DNA from: an uncultured Verrucomicrobiota bacterium
GTDB lineage: Bacteria > Verrucomicrobiota > Verrucomicrobiia > Limisphaerales > JADLHS01
Length of the DNA: 36,959 bases
Reading direction: 5' to 3'
NCBI GenBank assembly: GCA_903828255.1
Contig: CAIKLQ010000093.1
Location: 1 to 36,959 of the forward strand
This document shows, one piece after another, positions 34,710-36,959 of this stretch (the first letter of the stretch is position 1; each line of letters starts with the position of its first letter). The notes under the pieces were generated by a model, which was not told the origin of the DNA, searched no databases, and was given only the letters and a program-made list of their open reading frames with translations. The position numbers and the translations under genes are program-made.

Positions 34710-35735
34710 ATGACTTCCCGCGAACGAGTTTTGACCGCCCTAGCCCACCAGCAACCCGACCGGACGCCGCGCGATTTTTGGGCGGAACCGCCGGCGCTGA
34801 ATCGCTTGTTCCAGCATCTCGGTCACACGGATCAGGATCGTTTGCTGGACGATCTGGGCATTGACATCGCGCACCTCGAAGCGCCGCCCACACCGGAGCG
34901 CCCGCTCGGTGACGGCATCTTCCAAAACTTCTGGGGCGAACGATTCGTCTATCAAACCACGCCGTGGGGGCCGATGCGCGAGGACGTTCCCGGCACGCTG
35001 GCCGACGCGAAATCCTTCGCCGATCTGGAAGCTTTCGACTGGCCCACGCCAGACTGTCTGGACCGGTCACGCTTGCGGGAACAATGTCGCCGCCACGAAC
35101 CGCGGGCGCTGCTCTATGGGTTTGCCGATGTCTGGCAACGGCCCGCATTGGTGCGCGGCTGGGAAGGCATGTTCGTGGACATGGTGGAGCGGCCCGACTG
35201 GGTGCATTTCCTGGGGCGCAAATTCACCAATTTCTATCTGGAAGATTACACCCGCGCCGCGGAGATCACGGACGGGCGGATTGATCTTTACCTGCTCATC
35301 AGCGACCTCGGCAGCCAGCGCGGGCCGCTCATTTCCAAGGCGATGTTCGAGCAATTTGTCGCGCCCTATCTGAAGGAGATGATTGACCGCATCCATGCCC
35401 TGCGGGGACGGGTGTTGTTTCACAGTTGTGGCGCGATCACCGCCTTCATCCCGCGCCTTATTGAACTCGGCGTGGACGTTCTCGATCCGATCCAACCGGT
35501 TGGCCCCGACATGCAACCGGAGAAGTTGAAAGCGGCCTACGGGCGGCAACTCAGCTTCCACGGCGGGATTGATATGCAGCACCTGCTGCCGCACGGCACG
35601 CCCGAACAAGTGACCGCCGAGGCCCGCCGCTACGGCGAATTGCTCGGGGCTGGTGGCGGTTACATCCTCGGCCCGGCCCACTTGTTCCAGCCCGATGTGC
35701 CGCCGGAGAACATCCTGGCGGTCTATCGCGGGTGA
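34710..35735 (+). CDS. URO-D superfamily protein (MtaA/CmuA-like or related), not HemE
   Basis: A 341-aa protein of the uroporphyrinogen decarboxylase superfamily, which also includes corrinoid/methyl-transferring enzymes. The family start is SRERVLTALAHQQPDRTPRD. Later come VLFHSCGAITAFIPRLIELG, VDVLDPIQPVGPDM, LSFHGGIDMQHLLPHGTPEQ and GGGYILGPAHLFQPDVPPEN. The HxCG segment puts a Cys and a His where methyltransferase-type members bind zinc. True HemE has other residues, RxxxxRQAGRYL near the N-terminus, which are absent here. The substrate is unknown. Such genes are frequent as lone paralogues in Planctomycetes and Verrucomicrobia. It is followed directly by the 20/21-bp array. Confidence 0.9.
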   Translation: MTSRERVLTALAHQQPDRTPRDFWAEPPALNRLFQHLGHTDQDRLLDDLGIDIAHLEAPPTPERPLGDGIFQNFWGERFVYQTTPWGPMREDVPGTLADAKSFADLEAFDWPTPDCLDRSRLREQCRRHEPRALLYGFADVWQRPALVRGWEGMFVDMVERPDWVHFLGRKFTNFYLEDYTRAAEITDGRIDLYLLISDLGSQRGPLISKAMFEQFVAPYLKEMIDRIHALRGRVLFHSCGAITAFIPRLIELGVDVLDPIQPVGPDMQPEKLKAAYGRQLSFHGGIDMQHLLPHGTPEQVTAEARRYGELLGAGGGYILGPAHLFQPDVPPENILAVYRG

Positions 35736-35770
35736 ACCTGGCGAACCGTCCGGGCGGGGCGATTTTCGCC

Positions 35771-35980
35771 CGTGCGCGCAAAAATCGCTTCCCGCACCCC
35801 GGAAACCGTTCCGTGCGCGGCGGGGCCGGTTCCGTGCGGGCGAATATCAACCCGTGCGGCCATTTTCCCTTCCGTGCGGCCAAAATTCGATCTGTGCGGG
35901 CAACGGATCGTTCCGTGCAAGCCGGCTTTGATTCCGTGCGGGCGAAAATCCATTTGTGCGGCTAGAATCCATTCCGTGCG
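35771..35980. repeat. Array of eleven degenerate 20/21-bp units with core CCGTGCGG
   Basis: The core CCGTGC(G/A)(G/C) or a close variant starts at 35771, 35792, 35812, 35832, 35852, 35872, 35892, 35913, 35934, 35954 and 35974. Steps are 20 or 21 bp, about two DNA helical turns. The 12-14 bases between cores vary but often end in ATT or TT. The second unit is diverged (CCCGCACC). GATTTTCGCCCG at 35762-35773 is the exact inverse of CGGGCGAAAATC at 35939-35950. The mixed 20/21 period breaks any reading frame, so it is probably not coding. The stretch 35985-36196 after it has no gene. Confidence 0.85.
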
Positions 35981-36196
35981 CGGTATAGGTAGCGGAGGGT
36001 CGGCAGACCGCCGCATTCTTCTCTCACCCGCCCAGGTGTCCGCGCTCTGCCGAGAGGTCGCCTCGGGGGAACGGTACATGGAGAGAACAATCAATTCAAC
36101 GGCGCGCAATTCCGGCGTGGCATCTGGCCGAAGGCTTTTCAGGCCAAACAACCTGCCCGAGACAATGTGTTTTTGGAGGATTGTTGGCCTAGCTTC

Positions 36197-36959
36197 TCAA
36201 TTCGGTCGGAGTGTCGGTGCGTTTGTGGAATCGGCTGCATCCGAGTCCAGAATCTCCATTGCTAGCTTTCGTATGAGAATATCCACAAACCGGCCCAAAC
36301 GCTCCCGATCTCGAACTGCTTCGAAGTAGGGCTTGTATTGACTAACGTCCGCTCCGGGTTCATTTGAGATCGAAGAAGTATTGGTTGCCACGGCATCGGG
36401 CACACGGAGGTCTTCGGCCAGCTCCTTCACCCTTTGGTCGGCCTCCAGCCACTTTGCCTTTTCTTCCCTCCATCTGCTTTTGAGTGTCTCGATTCCACTT
36501 GCGAGTATCGGGCTGCCGGGTTCGACATTCGGGGCAGAGATCGAATTCTTGCTCTGTTGATTCTCCAATTCTTGGTTGCGTGCCCTGATTATTCCAACTT
36601 CACCACGCAGCTTGAGCAGTTCGCGAGTATTGCGATTCAAAAGTTCATTTTCCTCCCGCAATATGGCGAGTTGGCGCAGAGTGTCGTCGCGCACTTGCTG
36701 CAACTGTTGGACTTGGTCGGTCAATGGCTCTTGCTGTTGTCGGAGCGATTGAAGTTTATCGCGAAATTGCGAGGCCAGGCGCGCTTCGTAAATTCCTGCG
36801 CCGACGGCGACGGCGAGCGCGGCGGTGATGAGCGTCTTGTGCAATGTGGTCATGGCGACAGTTTTGATGACGGTGGCGGTCGTGGCGGTGGCGAGGGTTG
36901 TTCCCGCGAGGGCGGCGGTCGAAAGCGTGGCGGCCAAACCGGCGGGCGCGAGGGGAACG
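36197..36959 (-). CDS. C-terminal membrane and coiled-coil tail of a probable ECF sigma factor fusion, cut by the window
   Basis: The frame is open to the right edge (upstream residues read VPLAPAG), so the 5' part is missing. What is present starts with an Ala/Thr-rich stretch (LAATLSTAALAGTTLATATT), then KTVAMTTLHKTLITAALAVAVGAGIYEAR with one membrane helix, then a coiled coil of about 80 residues rich in Gln, Leu and Arg (DQVQQLQQVRDDTLRQLAIL), then a helical C-terminus. This tail is what I associate with verrucomicrobial sigma-70/ECF proteins, in which it follows regions 2 and 4. The sigma part itself is not seen, so that identity is inferred. A TTG at 36937 looks like a start codon but is internal. 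Confidence 0.7.
   Translation of the reverse strand, partial: VPLAPAGLAATLSTAALAGTTLATATTATVIKTVAMTTLHKTLITAALAVAVGAGIYEARLASQFRDKLQSLRQQQEPLTDQVQQLQQVRDDTLRQLAILREENELLNRNTRELLKLRGEVGIIRARNQELENQQSKNSISAPNVEPGSPILASGIETLKSRWREEKAKWLEADQRVKELAEDLRVPDAVATNTSSISNEPGADVSQYKPYFEAVRDRERLGRFVDILIRKLAMEILDSDAADSTNAPTLRPN

Noticed and set aside
34710-35735. HemE (true uroporphyrinogen decarboxylase)
   Set aside because: The N-terminal RxxxxRQAGRYL signature is missing, while an HxCG segment typical of methyltransferase-like relatives is present.
35771-35980. CRISPR array
   Set aside because: Units of 20-21 bp with a core of about 8 bp and no spacers of constant length; no cas genes in the window.
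35723-36151. Short proteins coded through the 20/21-bp array on either strand
   Set aside because: The steps of 20 and 21 bp shift the frame between units, so no repeat peptide is kept, and no start has a ribosome binding site.

Overview
The window reads as chromosomal DNA of a GC-rich verrucomicrobium, most likely of the Pedosphaera/Limisphaerales type. The taxon is inferred, not measured. The pointers are a PilM/PilO-like/secretin locus with the gene order of the Akkermansia Amuc_1098-1101 cluster, large secreted proteins with NDFF/EP modules and an FYRV-type C-terminus, a PQQ-like repeat protein, a URO-D-like enzyme of the verrucomicrobial/planctomycete type, and a membrane-segment-plus-coiled-coil tail typical of verrucomicrobial ECF sigma factors.

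Layout. 1-2474 (+): the 3' part of a WYL regulator, then rpoN. 2597-2723: a nested palindrome. 2909-5236 (+): a large exported glycosidase-like protein. 5355-5970 (+): a relic of a type I restriction HsdR subunit running into a small eight-cysteine zinc-ribbon gene. 6176-8112 (-): ribosomal protein S1 with a strong terminator and a leader holding tandem hairpins. 8454-18255 (-): four genes for exported proteins (beta-propeller-like, matrixin-like, beta-rich and subtilisin-like). Three of the four end in the same kind of C-terminal module. 18516-26222 (-): a compact operon for a type IV pilus/type II secretion-like envelope machine (PilM-PilN fusion, Amuc_1100/PilO-like protein, a PilP/GspC-position protein, secretin), ending in a stand-alone 5'-3' exonuclease. 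26983-29283 (-): an exported helical-repeat protein with 20 repeats of 32 residues. 29359-29469: a second nested palindrome. 29747-31606 (+): a PQQ-like propeller protein and a YbaK-type deacylase. 31773-34180 (-): a DUF465/YdcH protein and a REC-PAS-PAS-SpoIIE phosphatase. 34710-35735 (+): a URO-D family protein. 35771-35980: an array of eleven 20/21-bp units. 36197-end (-): the C-terminal part of a probable ECF sigma factor fusion.

How they may work together. The secretin operon encodes an envelope-spanning machine. The four exported proteins directly downstream on the same strand are candidate substrates or partners, with the shared C-terminal module as a possible sorting or anchoring signal. 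This link is inferred from position and sequence only. The least explained signals are the two related palindromes, whose arms covary between copies; the phased 20/21-bp array; the shared C-terminal module; the S1 leader hairpins; and the receiver domain with Glu in place of the phosphoacceptor Asp. I saw no tRNA, rRNA, CRISPR array, intact transposase or replication origin.
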